Positions 25,283 to 35,233 are shown, counted from the stretch's first letter. The stretch is 63,381 nt of DNA from CAZHCA01 sp964530825 (GCA_964530825.1 CAZHCA010000025.1:1-63381); one strand, 5' to 3'. Numbers and translations: made by a program. Notes: generated from the sequence alone by a model not told the origin.

Positions 25283-26759
25283 CAGTCGTATTTTCCGTAA
25301 ACGCGGTATAGCCCTCCATGAGGAAATCAAAGAGCAGGGTGCTAGCGCGTCGTCCGCCCCGGAAATTGAAGTGGGTGTAGTCACTGTTGGCCAATCGGGG
25401 CGATGCTTCTTCCACCCATTGGATCATACTGCCCGGGCCACCCATGGCCTCGTAAAAACTGAAAAATGCGGTTTCCATGGCCTCGGCAGAAGCCCGCTGG
25501 GCTTCGGTAATACGGGGCACGCTAGGGTCGGTCTGCATGCGGCCCTGGAGCCGCACTGCCCGGTCGGGAACGCCGATGAGCAGGATGGGCACCCCCGGCA
25601 GGGCCTCCTGGAGATGGCGAATCGATTTTTTAATTTGCCGCTCGTACCAGGTGTAATCACGCAGCTGGTGGTTCAGTACATTGAGGCCGTACTGCAGGAT
25701 GATCAGGTCGTAGTCGAGGTGCTTCTGAAAGGCGGCAAGTACCGGTTTGGAAATGCGGCGCAGCCCCTGGCCGCTATCCCCACGTGCGGAAAAGTTGTCG
25801 ACGATCACGCCGGTTGAACTGTCGAAGCTGATACCGTAAAAGGGGACGCGCCGATAAAGCCCAAAATGGAGGCGTACGCTGGAGCTGGGCTGGTCGACCA
25901 GCATTACGTCATTGACCAGGTGCTCGATGCGGAGTTTATTTTCCAGGCGCTCCTCGTCGGCGCGCACGTATACGATGCCAGCAGTCTGGGGAAGTGAGTC
26001 GACCAGCCCGTTCGGGCGTCCAAAAAAGAGCCGCGTACGGGGCAGTATCTCGGTGCCGCGGTAGTTGGCAGTACCCTGGTAGCGAACCCAATGTCGCCGA
26101 TCGATAGTGGCCAGCAGACTGTCGTGGTTGGTGGAGTCGGCATTGGGCAATTCTACTTCTTCCATAGAAAGGGCTATGAAATACTGGCCGGATATCCCGC
26201 GATTTTGGCGGTAGTGATTGTTATGGACCAGGGCTACCTCGCGCCAGTTGTTCGAAAAGCGATGCCGCACCGAGCGCCGAAAACCATATATCTCGCTCGT
26301 AATAGGGACAAAACCCACCCCGCTCCCGCCGAATGTTTTTTGCAGGCTTTCCCGGAAGGTCTGAGATATGATATCGCCCTCGATCGAAGAGTCTCCGTAA
26401 TAAGCGATGCGTACCTGTTGATCGGTTGCCTGGCGCAATTTTTGGAAAAAGGGCGTCAGGTAGCTCAGGCCAAGATAATCGCCCCCTATTTCCGGTACCA
26501 CCCAGTCGGCCACGGGTGAGGAAACCGCAGGCGCAGTATCCCGGGAAACGGTATCGGCCGGACTTGGTACCGGAAAGCGATCGAGGGCCGGGGCGGTCAG
26601 GGTATCGGTCGGCATTTGGAAAAAAGGCTGGAAGAAATGATAAGTGCGGAAATGCGCTTGCAGCCAGGGCGACTGCCGATGGATAAACGGATAGAGGAGC
26701 AGCCAGGCTGCTGTGAGTAGCAGGACGAGAAAGGTGCGTATAAAGGTGCGCCGCTCCAT
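25272..26759 (-). CDS. Membrane-anchored SGNH hydrolase
   Basis: A 495-residue protein with an N-terminal membrane anchor (RTFIRTFLVLLLTAAWLLLYP) and a periplasmic SGNH/GDSL domain: IAYYGDSSIEGDIIS (Ser block), LIILQYGLNVLN (Asn block) and SDYTHFNFRGGR (Asp/His block). The start at 26759 places the anchor at the very N-terminus; the longer frame is unlikely. First of the three-gene set SGNH, LysM-SGNH, MBOAT. Two SGNH paralogues in a row suggest that one accepts and one transfers or removes acyl groups. Target polymer unknown. Confidence 0.87.
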   Translation of the reverse strand: MERRTFIRTFLVLLLTAAWLLLYPFIHRQSPWLQAHFRTYHFFQPFFQMPTDTLTAPALDRFPVPSPADTVSRDTAPAVSSPVADWVVPEIGGDYLGLSYLTPFFQKLRQATDQQVRIAYYGDSSIEGDIISQTFRESLQKTFGGSGVGFVPITSEIYGFRRSVRHRFSNNWREVALVHNNHYRQNRGISGQYFIALSMEEVELPNADSTNHDSLLATIDRRHWVRYQGTANYRGTEILPRTRLFFGRPNGLVDSLPQTAGIVYVRADEERLENKLRIEHLVNDVMLVDQPSSSVRLHFGLYRRVPFYGISFDSSTGVIVDNFSARGDSGQGLRRISKPVLAAFQKHLDYDLIILQYGLNVLNHQLRDYTWYERQIKKSIRHLQEALPGVPILLIGVPDRAVRLQGRMQTDPSVPRITEAQRASAEAMETAFFSFYEAMGGPGSMIQWVEEASPRLANSDYTHFNFRGGRRASTLLFDFLMEGYTAFTENTTDDL

Positions 26760-26974
26760 ATCTTTGGTAAGCTCTTTTCTACCGCATAGGTAAAAATAGC
26801 ACAATCCTTCGGATGGAAAAATAATTTGTCTGTAGCCCGCTACGTTAATCAATATCCTTTGGCGACCGTTCCGGCGTAGGAAATATTTCCCTATATTGAA
26901 AAAGGCTGTTGCGGGACAGACCTTTTTCGTAGGGGCTGGAGCGCTTTGAGTATGGAATAAAAAGTACCCCTTAA

Positions 26975-29800
26975 ATGGTACGATCTACTACCTTTTTTCG
27001 GCACCCGCTGCGTGCCGGTACCTTACTGTTGGCGATTGCTTTGCTGTGTCCGGCTGCTCGGCTTGCCGGACAAGTGAAAAAAGGATTTCAGGCATTAGAG
27101 GCCCAGCAATACGAAGCTGCCGCCGCTTACTTTAAAGCCGATCTGGAAGATGAAAAATACGGCCCTGCTGCGCAACTGGGGCTCGGGCTCCTATATCTTG
27201 ATTCTTCGACTCCTTTTTACGACCTCCAGGCAGCCGAAGCGGCGCTCCAGGAGGCCCGCACTGCTTACCGCGCCGCCAGTGATCGCGTGCAAAAAAAATT
27301 AGATCGCAAAGATTGGGGGCGCAGCGCGATCGGGCGTGCCAATCACGCGCTGGCCCGGGAAGCTTACCGGTTAGCTGCCGAGCGCGACGATACTACCTCC
27401 TACCGCGCCTATCTGGAAGCCTTCCCCCGGACCAACCGGCGTGGTAAGCAGGCAGCCGAGCGGCGCTACGCCGAGTTACTCTGGGAACACGCCCTGCGCG
27501 AAGATAGCTACGCAGGCTACGATGCGCTTTTTCAACAGCACGGCGCTTTTATCGCTGCCGAGCTACCCCAGGCCTTCCAGGAATTGGAGGACCGGCTCTT
27601 CTTTTCCTTTGTCGAAGAAAATGGCTGGCCGGCCTTGTCGAAGTTCAAGCAACGATACCCCCAGTCGGTTTACCTCAAAGATAAGGGCCTGGCAGCTTTT
27701 CAAGTACTGACCGAACAATCGCCCCTGACCGAATACCAGCGCTTTCTACGGCGGTACCCCCGGAGCGCTTTTGCGCCTGCGGTCAGGGATCGCTTGGAGT
27801 CGCTCCGGGAAAGCCAGCTGGCCGTCGACCAGGAGATGCGTTTCCTGGCGGGGCGTCTGCTGGCGGGCACGTCGCCTGACAGCGTACAATGGATTGATCG
27901 CTGCCTGGCCGGCTATCTGAGTACTCAGAACAAGGCTGACAGCATAGAGCGCTGGATCGCTGGCGCCGACGGCAGCAATCTGCCGCAAGTCCTGGATACG
28001 CTTTACCAGCGGTTTTATCAGCCCCGGCCTCTGCCTGCATTAGAGCGTTTTCTGGAGCGCTACCCGCAGTATTACAATCGCCGGCTGGTGGAGGAGGAAA
28101 TACAGCGTCGTCGCCAACCCGCTGAAAGCCAGGTCATCAGCGGACATTCCGAAGTCGAGCAGCAGCAGTTACACGAAACCATCTTGGAAAAAGCACCCGC
28201 CTACGAGGCATTTATGGCGTTGCAAAAATTGGTTGCACCGCCGGTGCGCCGTCAGGACTGGTCGGCAGTGCGTCGCATTGTGACCTCTTATCGGTCCCAT
28301 TTCGAGTCGGATACCGCTGCCCTGGCCAGCTTGCTGGAGCTCGTCGCGGCGCCCGAGCAAGGTTTAAGGCGATTGTCGCTGGGGAATAAATTCATCAATA
28401 CCAGCTTCAGTGAATACATTCCGGTCATGAGTGCCGACGGCCGGCAGCTCTATTTTTGCCGCAACAACAGCCTGCTGTGGACCGATGAGAATGTCTTCGT
28501 GGCCGAACGAGTCGATACGGGTTGGTCAAAACCCTTACCGGTGCCGGCCTACGCCGAGGTAGGCGTTAACTTCGCACCATCGGGTATCTCGGCCGACGGG
28601 ACCCGCCTCATTTTATTCCGCAATGGCGAACTTGGCGAAGGGCAGTTAGAGGAGGAGGGGTGGACGCCCTTTCAGCCTTATGACAACAACATCAACGCTA
28701 CGGTCTGGACTGGACTGGGTTCTTTTGCGCCCGATGGTCAGGTGCTTATTTTTAGCGCTAAAGACCGCGACGATATGATCGGTCTGGCCGACGACGGTAA
28801 CATCGATTTGTACGTTGCCTTTCGCCAACCCGACGGCGGCTGGTCACGCGCTCGCAATTTGGGCGCGGTCATCAATACGCCCTACCGCGACCGCTCGCCC
28901 TTTTTGCACCCCGATAACCGTACGCTCTATTTCAGTTCCGAAGGCCACGGCGGCATGGGCGATCTGGATGTGTTCAAAACCACCCGGCTGGATGACACTT
29001 GGACCAATTGGAGTAAGCCCGTCAACCTCGGGAAAGAGATCAATACCGCCGGCAGCGATTGGGGCTATCGCATCAGTACCGATGGCGCTCTGGCCTACTT
29101 TTCTGCTAGTGGCGAGGGCGAAGGGCAGCAAAACCTCTATCAGATTCAGTTGCCGGCCGAGGTACGCCCCGGTGTGGTGAGTGCCCTGCGTGGCAGGGTT
29201 CAGGATCCCGACGGCCAGCCGCTCCAGGCCGAGGTAGTCGTCGATGACCTCAGTACCGGAAAGCCACTCGGTACCTTCCGCTCCAATCCCTACGATGGCC
29301 GGTTTTACGTCGTATTACCCCACGCGGGGCAGTACGGTTTTACGGCTCGGCGCGATAACTATTTTCCCGCAAGCGGCAATGTCGGCCTAGACGCCTCCCG
29401 CCTGGGCTCGGATGTCGAACAGACGATTACGCTCACCCCCCTGGCGCAACGGCACCCCGAAGCAATCAGCTTTGTGCTGCGCAACCTTTTCTTTGCGGTC
29501 GATAGTTATGAGCTGGAGTCGGCGGTATATCCGGAGCTGGAGCGCCTAGTGGAATTATTGAAAGCGAACGATTTTACGATCGAAATCGGGGGCCATACCG
29601 ATGATACCGGCTCGGCTACTTACAATCGCAAGCTCTCTCGGCAGCGGGCCGAAGCCGTAAAATCCTATCTCGTAGCGCGCGGGATTGCCCCCGATCGCAT
29701 CCAAACGGTTGGTTACGGTGCCAGTAACCCCGTCGAGTCTAACCGGACTGAAGCCGGGCGTACCCAGAACCGGCGTGTGGAGGTCCGCATCCTGCAGTAA
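26975..29800 (+). CDS. OmpA-family protein with TPR, PD40 propeller and carboxypeptidase-regulatory domain (PorE-like)
   Basis: A 941-residue envelope protein. Signal peptide (about 1-32), helical repeats of TPR-like type (about 33-450), a PD40-type beta-propeller (about 470-720; PVMSADGRQLYFCRNN and SPFLHPDNRTLYFSSEGHGG), a carboxypeptidase-regulatory-like beta sandwich (about 730-800) and a C-terminal OmpA peptidoglycan-binding domain (about 825-941; GHTDDTGSATYNRKLSRQRAEAVKSYL). This order matches PorE, a periplasmic part of the T9SS, from memory. It may anchor the machinery to peptidoglycan. Other Bacteroidota proteins share the design. A T9SS cargo lies at 53.6 kb. Confidence 0.87.
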   Translation: MVRSTTFFRHPLRAGTLLLAIALLCPAARLAGQVKKGFQALEAQQYEAAAAYFKADLEDEKYGPAAQLGLGLLYLDSSTPFYDLQAAEAALQEARTAYRAASDRVQKKLDRKDWGRSAIGRANHALAREAYRLAAERDDTTSYRAYLEAFPRTNRRGKQAAERRYAELLWEHALREDSYAGYDALFQQHGAFIAAELPQAFQELEDRLFFSFVEENGWPALSKFKQRYPQSVYLKDKGLAAFQVLTEQSPLTEYQRFLRRYPRSAFAPAVRDRLESLRESQLAVDQEMRFLAGRLLAGTSPDSVQWIDRCLAGYLSTQNKADSIERWIAGADGSNLPQVLDTLYQRFYQPRPLPALERFLERYPQYYNRRLVEEEIQRRRQPAESQVISGHSEVEQQQLHETILEKAPAYEAFMALQKLVAPPVRRQDWSAVRRIVTSYRSHFESDTAALASLLELVAAPEQGLRRLSLGNKFINTSFSEYIPVMSADGRQLYFCRNNSLLWTDENVFVAERVDTGWSKPLPVPAYAEVGVNFAPSGISADGTRLILFRNGELGEGQLEEEGWTPFQPYDNNINATVWTGLGSFAPDGQVLIFSAKDRDDMIGLADDGNIDLYVAFRQPDGGWSRARNLGAVINTPYRDRSPFLHPDNRTLYFSSEGHGGMGDLDVFKTTRLDDTWTNWSKPVNLGKEINTAGSDWGYRISTDGALAYFSASGEGEGQQNLYQIQLPAEVRPGVVSALRGRVQDPDGQPLQAEVVVDDLSTGKPLGTFRSNPYDGRFYVVLPHAGQYGFTARRDNYFPASGNVGLDASRLGSDVEQTITLTPLAQRHPEAISFVLRNLFFAVDSYELESAVYPELERLVELLKANDFTIEIGGHTDDTGSATYNRKLSRQRAEAVKSYLVARGIAPDRIQTVGYGASNPVESNRTEAGRTQNRRVEVRILQ

Positions 29801-29820
29801 TAACTTGGCAAATAAAAATA

Positions 29821-29850
29821 TTTGTTTCTTTAACACTTTTTAGAAACAAA
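29821..29850. promoter_or_regulatory. Inverted repeat upstream of the dinB-dnaE cassette
   Basis: TTTGTTTCT and AGAAACAAA form a perfect 9-bp inverted repeat with a 12-base spacer, about 76 bases before dinB and 20 bases after the PorE-like gene's stop. It could be a damage-responsive operator for the mutagenesis genes or an AT-rich terminator; no U tract follows directly. Confidence 0.45.
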
Positions 29851-29926
29851 TTGATTTAAATTGTGTGCACTAGCCGATTGTCCCGGGTAACGGTCGGTCT
29901 TTTACTATGAGAAAACAATACAAGGT

Positions 29927-31060
29927 ATGTTTGAACGAGCTGTACTCCATCTCGACCTGGATGCATTTTTCGCGTCGGTCGAGTGTCTACGCAATCGCGA
30001 TTTGTGCGGTAAACCATTGATCATCGGGGGGGCGAGTGCACGGGGCGTGGTCGCTTCCTGCAGTTACGAGGCACGCCGCTTCGGCATACATTCCGCTATG
30101 CCGATGAAGACCGCCCTGCAGCGGTGCCCGGATGCCATCGTTTTGCGGGGCGATATGGGCACCTACACGCGCTACTCCCACCTGGTCACGGAAATCATCG
30201 GCTCGGAGGCGCCGTTATTCGAAAAGGCCTCCATTGACGAGTTTTATCTGGATTTAACGGGGATGGATCGCCACATTGGTTGCTGGCGTTGGGCGCAACA
30301 ACTGCGGCGCAAAGTCATGCGCGAGTCGGGTTTGCCCATTTCCCAGGCGCTAGCTATTAATAAGCTGGTATCGAAAGTTGGCACGGGCGAGGCCAAACCG
30401 CAGGGTGCTCGCCTGATTGATCCGGGTATGGAGCGTGCCTTTCTGGCGCCCTTGCCGGTGCGGAAATTGCCGGCAGTAGGCCGAGCCACCCAGCAGAAGC
30501 TCTTGCTCATGGGTGTGCGCAACATTGACACTTTAAGTCGGATTCCGCCCGAGTTGCTGGCGCGAGAGTTCGGCAAGCCGGGTATAGAGCTTTGGCGCAA
30601 GTCCCGGGGTATTGATGAGCGTCCGGTAGAGCCTTACCAAGAGCGCAAGTCACTTTCGACCGAGCGCACCTTTCAGAGGGATACGACGCACGTACACTGG
30701 CTGCGCACTCAGCTTGGCGACATGGTCAGCCGGCTGGCTTACGAGCTGCGCTGCCAGCGGCAGCTAACGGCCTGTATCACCGTCAAGATTCGCTACACCG
30801 ATTTCAATACATTTACCAAACAAAAACGCATTCCCTACACGGCCAGCGACCGGGTGTTGCGCACCCACGCCCGCGAACTATTTGACCGGCTTTACCAGCG
30901 TCGCCAGCTGATCCGCCTCGTCGGGGTTCGCTTCGGCGAGTTGGTCCATGGGCAGCCCCAGCTGAACCTCTTCGAGGACACCCCCGAAGAGCACCAACTG
31001 CAGCGCGCCATGGACCGGATTCGCGGACGATTTGGGGGGGAGGCCCTGCGAATGGGGTAG
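29927..31060 (+). CDS. dinB: Y-family DNA polymerase (DinB/ImuB-like, Pol IV)
   Basis: A 377-residue translesion polymerase. Catalytic metal ligands are Asp10 (LHLDLDAFFASVE) and Asp104-Glu105 (ASIDEFYLDL), both intact, so unlike true ImuB it should be active. The little-finger domain is near 235-340. A beta-clamp motif QLNLF is at 345-349. It is followed on the same strand by a dnaE-type alpha subunit gene, as in inducible mutagenesis cassettes. An inverted repeat upstream may control both. Confidence 0.92.
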   Translation: MFERAVLHLDLDAFFASVECLRNRDLCGKPLIIGGASARGVVASCSYEARRFGIHSAMPMKTALQRCPDAIVLRGDMGTYTRYSHLVTEIIGSEAPLFEKASIDEFYLDLTGMDRHIGCWRWAQQLRRKVMRESGLPISQALAINKLVSKVGTGEAKPQGARLIDPGMERAFLAPLPVRKLPAVGRATQQKLLLMGVRNIDTLSRIPPELLAREFGKPGIELWRKSRGIDERPVEPYQERKSLSTERTFQRDTTHVHWLRTQLGDMVSRLAYELRCQRQLTACITVKIRYTDFNTFTKQKRIPYTASDRVLRTHARELFDRLYQRRQLIRLVGVRFGELVHGQPQLNLFEDTPEEHQLQRAMDRIRGRFGGEALRMG

Positions 31061-31283
31061 ATGCTCCTGCTGGCGGTCGCGAATGGTGGAAAAATTGTCA
31101 CTCGAGTGATAGAAGGTCAAGCTCCAGTTGCAGTAGAGTGCAAGATTAAATATTAGCACTTAAAAGCGACTTACCGAAAGCTGGCAATGTGCAAGCTGGC
31201 CCGGTCCCTAAGTGTTGACACCCAGCATACGTCGTCGATGCTAAGGGCAACACTTTGCGCTCTAAACAGAACCGTCATCATGT

Positions 31284-31301
31284 GAGGTCGCTTGCGACCT
31301 C
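31284..31301. repeat. Short hairpin before dnaE
   Basis: GAGGTCGC, TT, GCGACCTC form a perfect 8-bp inverted repeat about 35 bases before the chosen dnaE start at 31336. A 12-base palindrome TCACTCGAGTGA lies at 31098-31109 in the same gap. Either could regulate dnaE; no U tract is seen. Confidence 0.4.
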
Positions 31302-31335
31302 GCCCCTATCGCGACCGCAGGGAGCCCCGGTCACT

Positions 31336-34293
31336 ATGCTCAGCGGACATTCGTATTACAGCTTACGCTACGGCATGCTATCGCCGGAGCAACTTGTGCG
31401 CAAGGCTGCAGAGTGGGGGTTGCCGTATCTGGCGCTGACCGACATCAATAACACGAGTGCAGCGGGTGAATTTATGGGTCGTTGCCGGGAGGCGGGTGTG
31501 CGGCCGATCGTGGGTATTGACTTTCGCGATGTGCAGGGGCGGCAGCTTTACGTAGGCCTGGCCCGCAATGCTGAGGGCTGGCGGCAGCTCAATACGTTGC
31601 TGACGCACTGTTCTTTGCAAGGCAAGCCGCTGCCGGCGCTGGCGCCGGAGCTGCCCGACGCGTGGGTGATCTATCCGCGTCTGGTGAAACCGATTCGCCA
31701 GTTCCGCGAAAACGAACTGCTGGGGGTCCGGCCCGAGCATGTAGCGCGGCTGTTCGGGCACGAGCTACTCCGGTTTCAGCACAAGCTGGTTATGCACTGC
31801 CCAGGCACTTTCCTACGCGATGAAGATTACCAGCTACACCGGTTGCTGCGGGCTATCGATAAGCATACGCTGCTCACTAAGCTGACCAGGGCCGATCTGG
31901 CTAAGAAAAACGATCGCCTGCTACCGCACGAGGTGCTAGAGGCTTACTACCAGCCTTACCCCGAGCTAATCGCCAACACCCACCGGGTGGCGGAATCGTG
32001 CGATCTGTGCCTCGAGGTTGGGCTGCAGAACAACCGGCAAGCCTTCACCGGGAGCAAAGAAGGGGATTATGTACTACTGGAAAAACTGGCCCGCAACGGC
32101 TGCAAGCGCCGCTACGGCACCGATCACGAACGCGCACGCGCACGTGTTGAGCGCGAGCTCAAGGTGATCCGGCAGCAGGATTTCTGTGCCTATTTTCTTA
32201 TCACCTGGGATATTGTGCGCTACGCCCATTCGGCAGGCTACCACCACGTAGGGCGCGGTAGCGGTGCCAACTCGATCGTCGCCTACTGCCTGTCGATTAC
32301 CGACGTCGACCCGCTGGAGCTAGATCTGTACTTCGAGCGCTTCATCAACCCCTATCGGACCTCGCCGCCCGATTTCGACATTGATTTCTCCTGGGACGAG
32401 CGCGACGATGTGACCGACTACATCTTCAAGCGCTACGGTCGCGCATATACGGCCCTGCTGGCGACTTACAGCACCTTCCAGGGGCGGGCCGTCATTCGCG
32501 AGCTGGGCAAGGTGTACGGACTGCCCAAGCCCGAAATCGATAGGATGGTCGACGATCCGAGCAATCGCCAAGCCCACCACGAGCTAGCCGAGCCTATTTT
32601 CCGCTATGGCAAGCGCATGGAGGGTTTTCCCAACCACCTTTCGATCCACGCCGGCGGTATTGTGATCTCGGAACGGCCCCTGGTCTATCATACCGCGTTG
32701 CAGATGATGCCCAAGGGTTTCCCGATTACCCATTTCGACATGTACCACGGGGAAGATCTGGGTTTTCACAAATTTGATGTGTTGAGCCAGCGCGGCTTGG
32801 GACATATCAAAGACGCGGTAGCGCTCGTGCGGCAAAATCAAGGCAAGACCGTCGATATTCACGACGTGGCGCGCATTAAGCAAGATCCCCAGGTGAAAGC
32901 CCAGTTAGCTTCGGCCCGGTGCATCGGGTGTTTTTACATCGAATCGCCCGCCATGCGGGGCCTGCTGAGTAAGCTGAAGTGCGATAACTACGTCCACCTG
33001 GTAGCTGCCAGCTCCATTATCCGGCCAGGGGTAGCGAAGTCGGGCATGATGCGTGCGTATATTCACCGGTTCCACTACCCCAACAGTTTCGAATACCTTC
33101 ACGAGGTCTTCCGGGAGCAGTTGGGCGAGACCTTCGGCGTGATGGTTTACCAAGAGGACGTGATGAAAATCGTGCACCATTTTGCCGGGCTCGACCTGGA
33201 CGAGAGCGACGTGCTGCGCCGTATCATGAGCGGAAAAAAATCGCAGGGCGACACCTTCGAACGCCTGCGGCAAAAGTACTTCGACAACTGCCGGTCGCGC
33301 GGCTATCCGGAGGAGCTGATTCGGGAAGTATGGCGGCAGATTGAAAGCTTCTCCGGGTACTCGTTTTGCAAGGCGCATTCGGCCAGCTTTGCGGTAGAGA
33401 GCTTTCAGAGTTTGTATCTAAAAACGCATTTCCCGCTGGAGTTCATCGTGGCCGTGATCAACAATTTCGGCGGTTTTTACCGCACCGAATACTACGTACA
33501 CGAGGCGCGCATGGCGGGCGGCGAGCTACACGCACCCTGCGTGAATCACAGTCGTTACCTTACGCACCTGGAAGGTACGGCTATTTACTTGGGCTTCATT
33601 CATTTGCGCGGCATGGAGCAGCAGACGGCCATGCAGGTGGTGCGGGAGCGGAGTCGCGGCGGCGAATACCGCGACCTGGAAGACTTCATACGGCGCGTAC
33701 CCATTACCTCCGAGCAACTGGAATTGCTCATCCGCATCGGGGCTTTTCGTTTTACTGGCAAGAGCAAATACGAGCTGATGTGGGAGAAAAATGCAGTTTT
33801 CAATCCGCGGGACCGGCACGAGGCTACACTGCCACTTTTCCAGGATGATAGCCTGGAGACCACCCGCCGCCAGATTGCCGGCCTGGAGCTGGAAGAGGGC
33901 GACCTCGATCAAGCTTTCGATGAGATTGAGCTGCTAGGCTTTCCGCTCCGATCGCCTTTCGAGCTGGTCGACGCAGCCGAGTGTTACGACTGCATCCGGG
34001 CCGATCAGCTGTCTTATCACAGCGGTAAGATGGTGCAGATCCTGGGATACTACGTATGTCAGAAAAGCGTGCGCACGGTGCAGGGCAAGATGATGGCCTT
34101 TGGTACCTGGCTCGACAAGCGGGGGCAGTATTTTGATACGACCCATTTCCCGCAGTTGTTGAAGCGGTATCCGTTTACCGGCAAAGGGGTGTACAAAATT
34201 GAAGGCAAGGTGGCAGAAGAATTTGGCTTTTACAGCCTGGAAGTGCTGAAGATGGAACGGCTGCCGTTCGCACAGGATTCAAGGTACGGGTAG
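31336..34293 (+). CDS. DNA polymerase III alpha subunit, error-prone (DnaE2-like)
   Basis: A 985-residue C-family polymerase, shorter than replicative DnaE. The N-terminal PHP domain (SGHSYYSLRYGMLSPEQLVRKAAEWG) lacks the usual metal histidines and is probably inactive. The catalytic core has GRGSGANSIVAYCLSITDVDP and PDFDIDFSWDERDD, with the polymerase aspartates. Further on, GYSFCKAHSASFAVESFQ is typical of the family. The start ATG at 31336 begins the PHP domain; the upstream TTG frame is rejected. It follows a Y-family polymerase, supporting a role in translesion synthesis. Confidence 0.9.
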   Translation: MLSGHSYYSLRYGMLSPEQLVRKAAEWGLPYLALTDINNTSAAGEFMGRCREAGVRPIVGIDFRDVQGRQLYVGLARNAEGWRQLNTLLTHCSLQGKPLPALAPELPDAWVIYPRLVKPIRQFRENELLGVRPEHVARLFGHELLRFQHKLVMHCPGTFLRDEDYQLHRLLRAIDKHTLLTKLTRADLAKKNDRLLPHEVLEAYYQPYPELIANTHRVAESCDLCLEVGLQNNRQAFTGSKEGDYVLLEKLARNGCKRRYGTDHERARARVERELKVIRQQDFCAYFLITWDIVRYAHSAGYHHVGRGSGANSIVAYCLSITDVDPLELDLYFERFINPYRTSPPDFDIDFSWDERDDVTDYIFKRYGRAYTALLATYSTFQGRAVIRELGKVYGLPKPEIDRMVDDPSNRQAHHELAEPIFRYGKRMEGFPNHLSIHAGGIVISERPLVYHTALQMMPKGFPITHFDMYHGEDLGFHKFDVLSQRGLGHIKDAVALVRQNQGKTVDIHDVARIKQDPQVKAQLASARCIGCFYIESPAMRGLLSKLKCDNYVHLVAASSIIRPGVAKSGMMRAYIHRFHYPNSFEYLHEVFREQLGETFGVMVYQEDVMKIVHHFAGLDLDESDVLRRIMSGKKSQGDTFERLRQKYFDNCRSRGYPEELIREVWRQIESFSGYSFCKAHSASFAVESFQSLYLKTHFPLEFIVAVINNFGGFYRTEYYVHEARMAGGELHAPCVNHSRYLTHLEGTAIYLGFIHLRGMEQQTAMQVVRERSRGGEYRDLEDFIRRVPITSEQLELLIRIGAFRFTGKSKYELMWEKNAVFNPRDRHEATLPLFQDDSLETTRRQIAGLELEEGDLDQAFDEIELLGFPLRSPFELVDAAECYDCIRADQLSYHSGKMVQILGYYVCQKSVRTVQGKMMAFGTWLDKRGQYFDTTHFPQLLKRYPFTGKGVYKIEGKVAEEFGFYSLEVLKMERLPFAQDSRYG

Positions 34294-34477
34294 ATGCGGG
34301 AAGCGCATTTTATTGGATTTAAATTTTACTTTGCCGGACGATACATAGAAAACGGTGAAGCCAGATAAATGCCTGGGTAACACAATTTTTGGGTATATTT
34401 TTGTCCGCTTTTTATTGATAATACCACCGGATATGGGTACTTTTAATTTTCATTTTCACCTAAAATCTAATGAAGTT

Positions 34478-35005
34478 ATGCAAATTTTAAAGTATTTTCT
34501 GTTTTTATTGAGTTTTAGCCTTGTGGTTGATTTGGTTGCTCAGAGTAGTGGTGATGCTACGGCTGTTGCCGCCCACTTTGATAAGTTGGTCGGGCAATGG
34601 GAAACGGACATAGCTGCCAGCGACTTTTCTCAGATTCCTGTTAAACCGTTGTATGCCAAGGTAGAGACGAAGAAAATGGATATGGGCAATGCGCTGAAGT
34701 ATAAAATTAAGCGTGCTTACAAGAACCAGGAGGGAGAAAAGATGGAGCTCACCTGGACGGCCATCGCTTCTTACGATCAAGAAGGGAACGTATACGGTAT
34801 GATGATCGGCGCCGACGGTTCGGCCGGCATCGGGCAGGGGGAAATGAAGGACGGTAAATTGGTGTTATCCGGAGCAATGCCCGACGGCACGAAGTGGTGG
34901 AACAAAGAGTGGTTCGATGATGCGGGCAATCTGCATTGGGTGTACAAAGAAGAGATGAAAGACGGCGGCAAGATGGAATTGCGTGGGGTGGATCGAAAGA
35001 TGTAA
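34478..35005 (+). CDS. Secreted protein, unknown function
   Basis: A 175-residue protein with a signal peptide (MQILKYFLFLLSFSLVVDLVAQ) and one compact beta-rich domain: KLVGQWETDI, KIKRAYKNQEGEKMELTWTAIASYDQEGNVYGMMI and WVYKEEMKDGGKMELRGVDRK. This is the build of lipocalin-like or DUF1579-like domains that score conversion of stress or lipids, but no firm family is claimed. The start at 34478 is chosen for the signal peptide over the longer frame. A strong hairpin follows. Confidence 0.75.
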   Translation: MQILKYFLFLLSFSLVVDLVAQSSGDATAVAAHFDKLVGQWETDIAASDFSQIPVKPLYAKVETKKMDMGNALKYKIKRAYKNQEGEKMELTWTAIASYDQEGNVYGMMIGADGSAGIGQGEMKDGKLVLSGAMPDGTKWWNKEWFDDAGNLHWVYKEEMKDGGKMELRGVDRKM

Positions 35006-35032
35006 GTAGCTCTGCCGTTAAACTCAATGAAA

Positions 35033-35065
35033 AAGGCCGCCTTCGCCGAGCGTGAAGGCGGCCTT
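35033..35065. terminator. Hairpin terminator, possibly bidirectional
   Basis: AAGGCCGCCTTC and GAAGGCGGCCTT form a 12-bp stem with a 9-base loop, about 28 bases after the secreted protein's stop. An A tract precedes it and a weak T-rich stretch follows. Confidence 0.75.
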
Positions 35066-35233
35066 CGTATTTATGGGGCGGATTACTCCCGGCGAGTTAT
35101 CGTACGACTAGTCGCGGCTGCCAGACGCAGACCAATTAAATACCTTCCTCGCCCTTGCGGTTAGTTTGGCTTTTACTATTTTGCCGTCTGTTTAAGCTAA
35201 CTGCATCGCCGGTCACCGGCAATTCTACATACG

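Noticed and set aside
31255..31335. TTG-started N-terminal extension of dnaE
   Set aside because: The extra 27 residues cover a hairpin and do not fit the PHP domain start at 31336.
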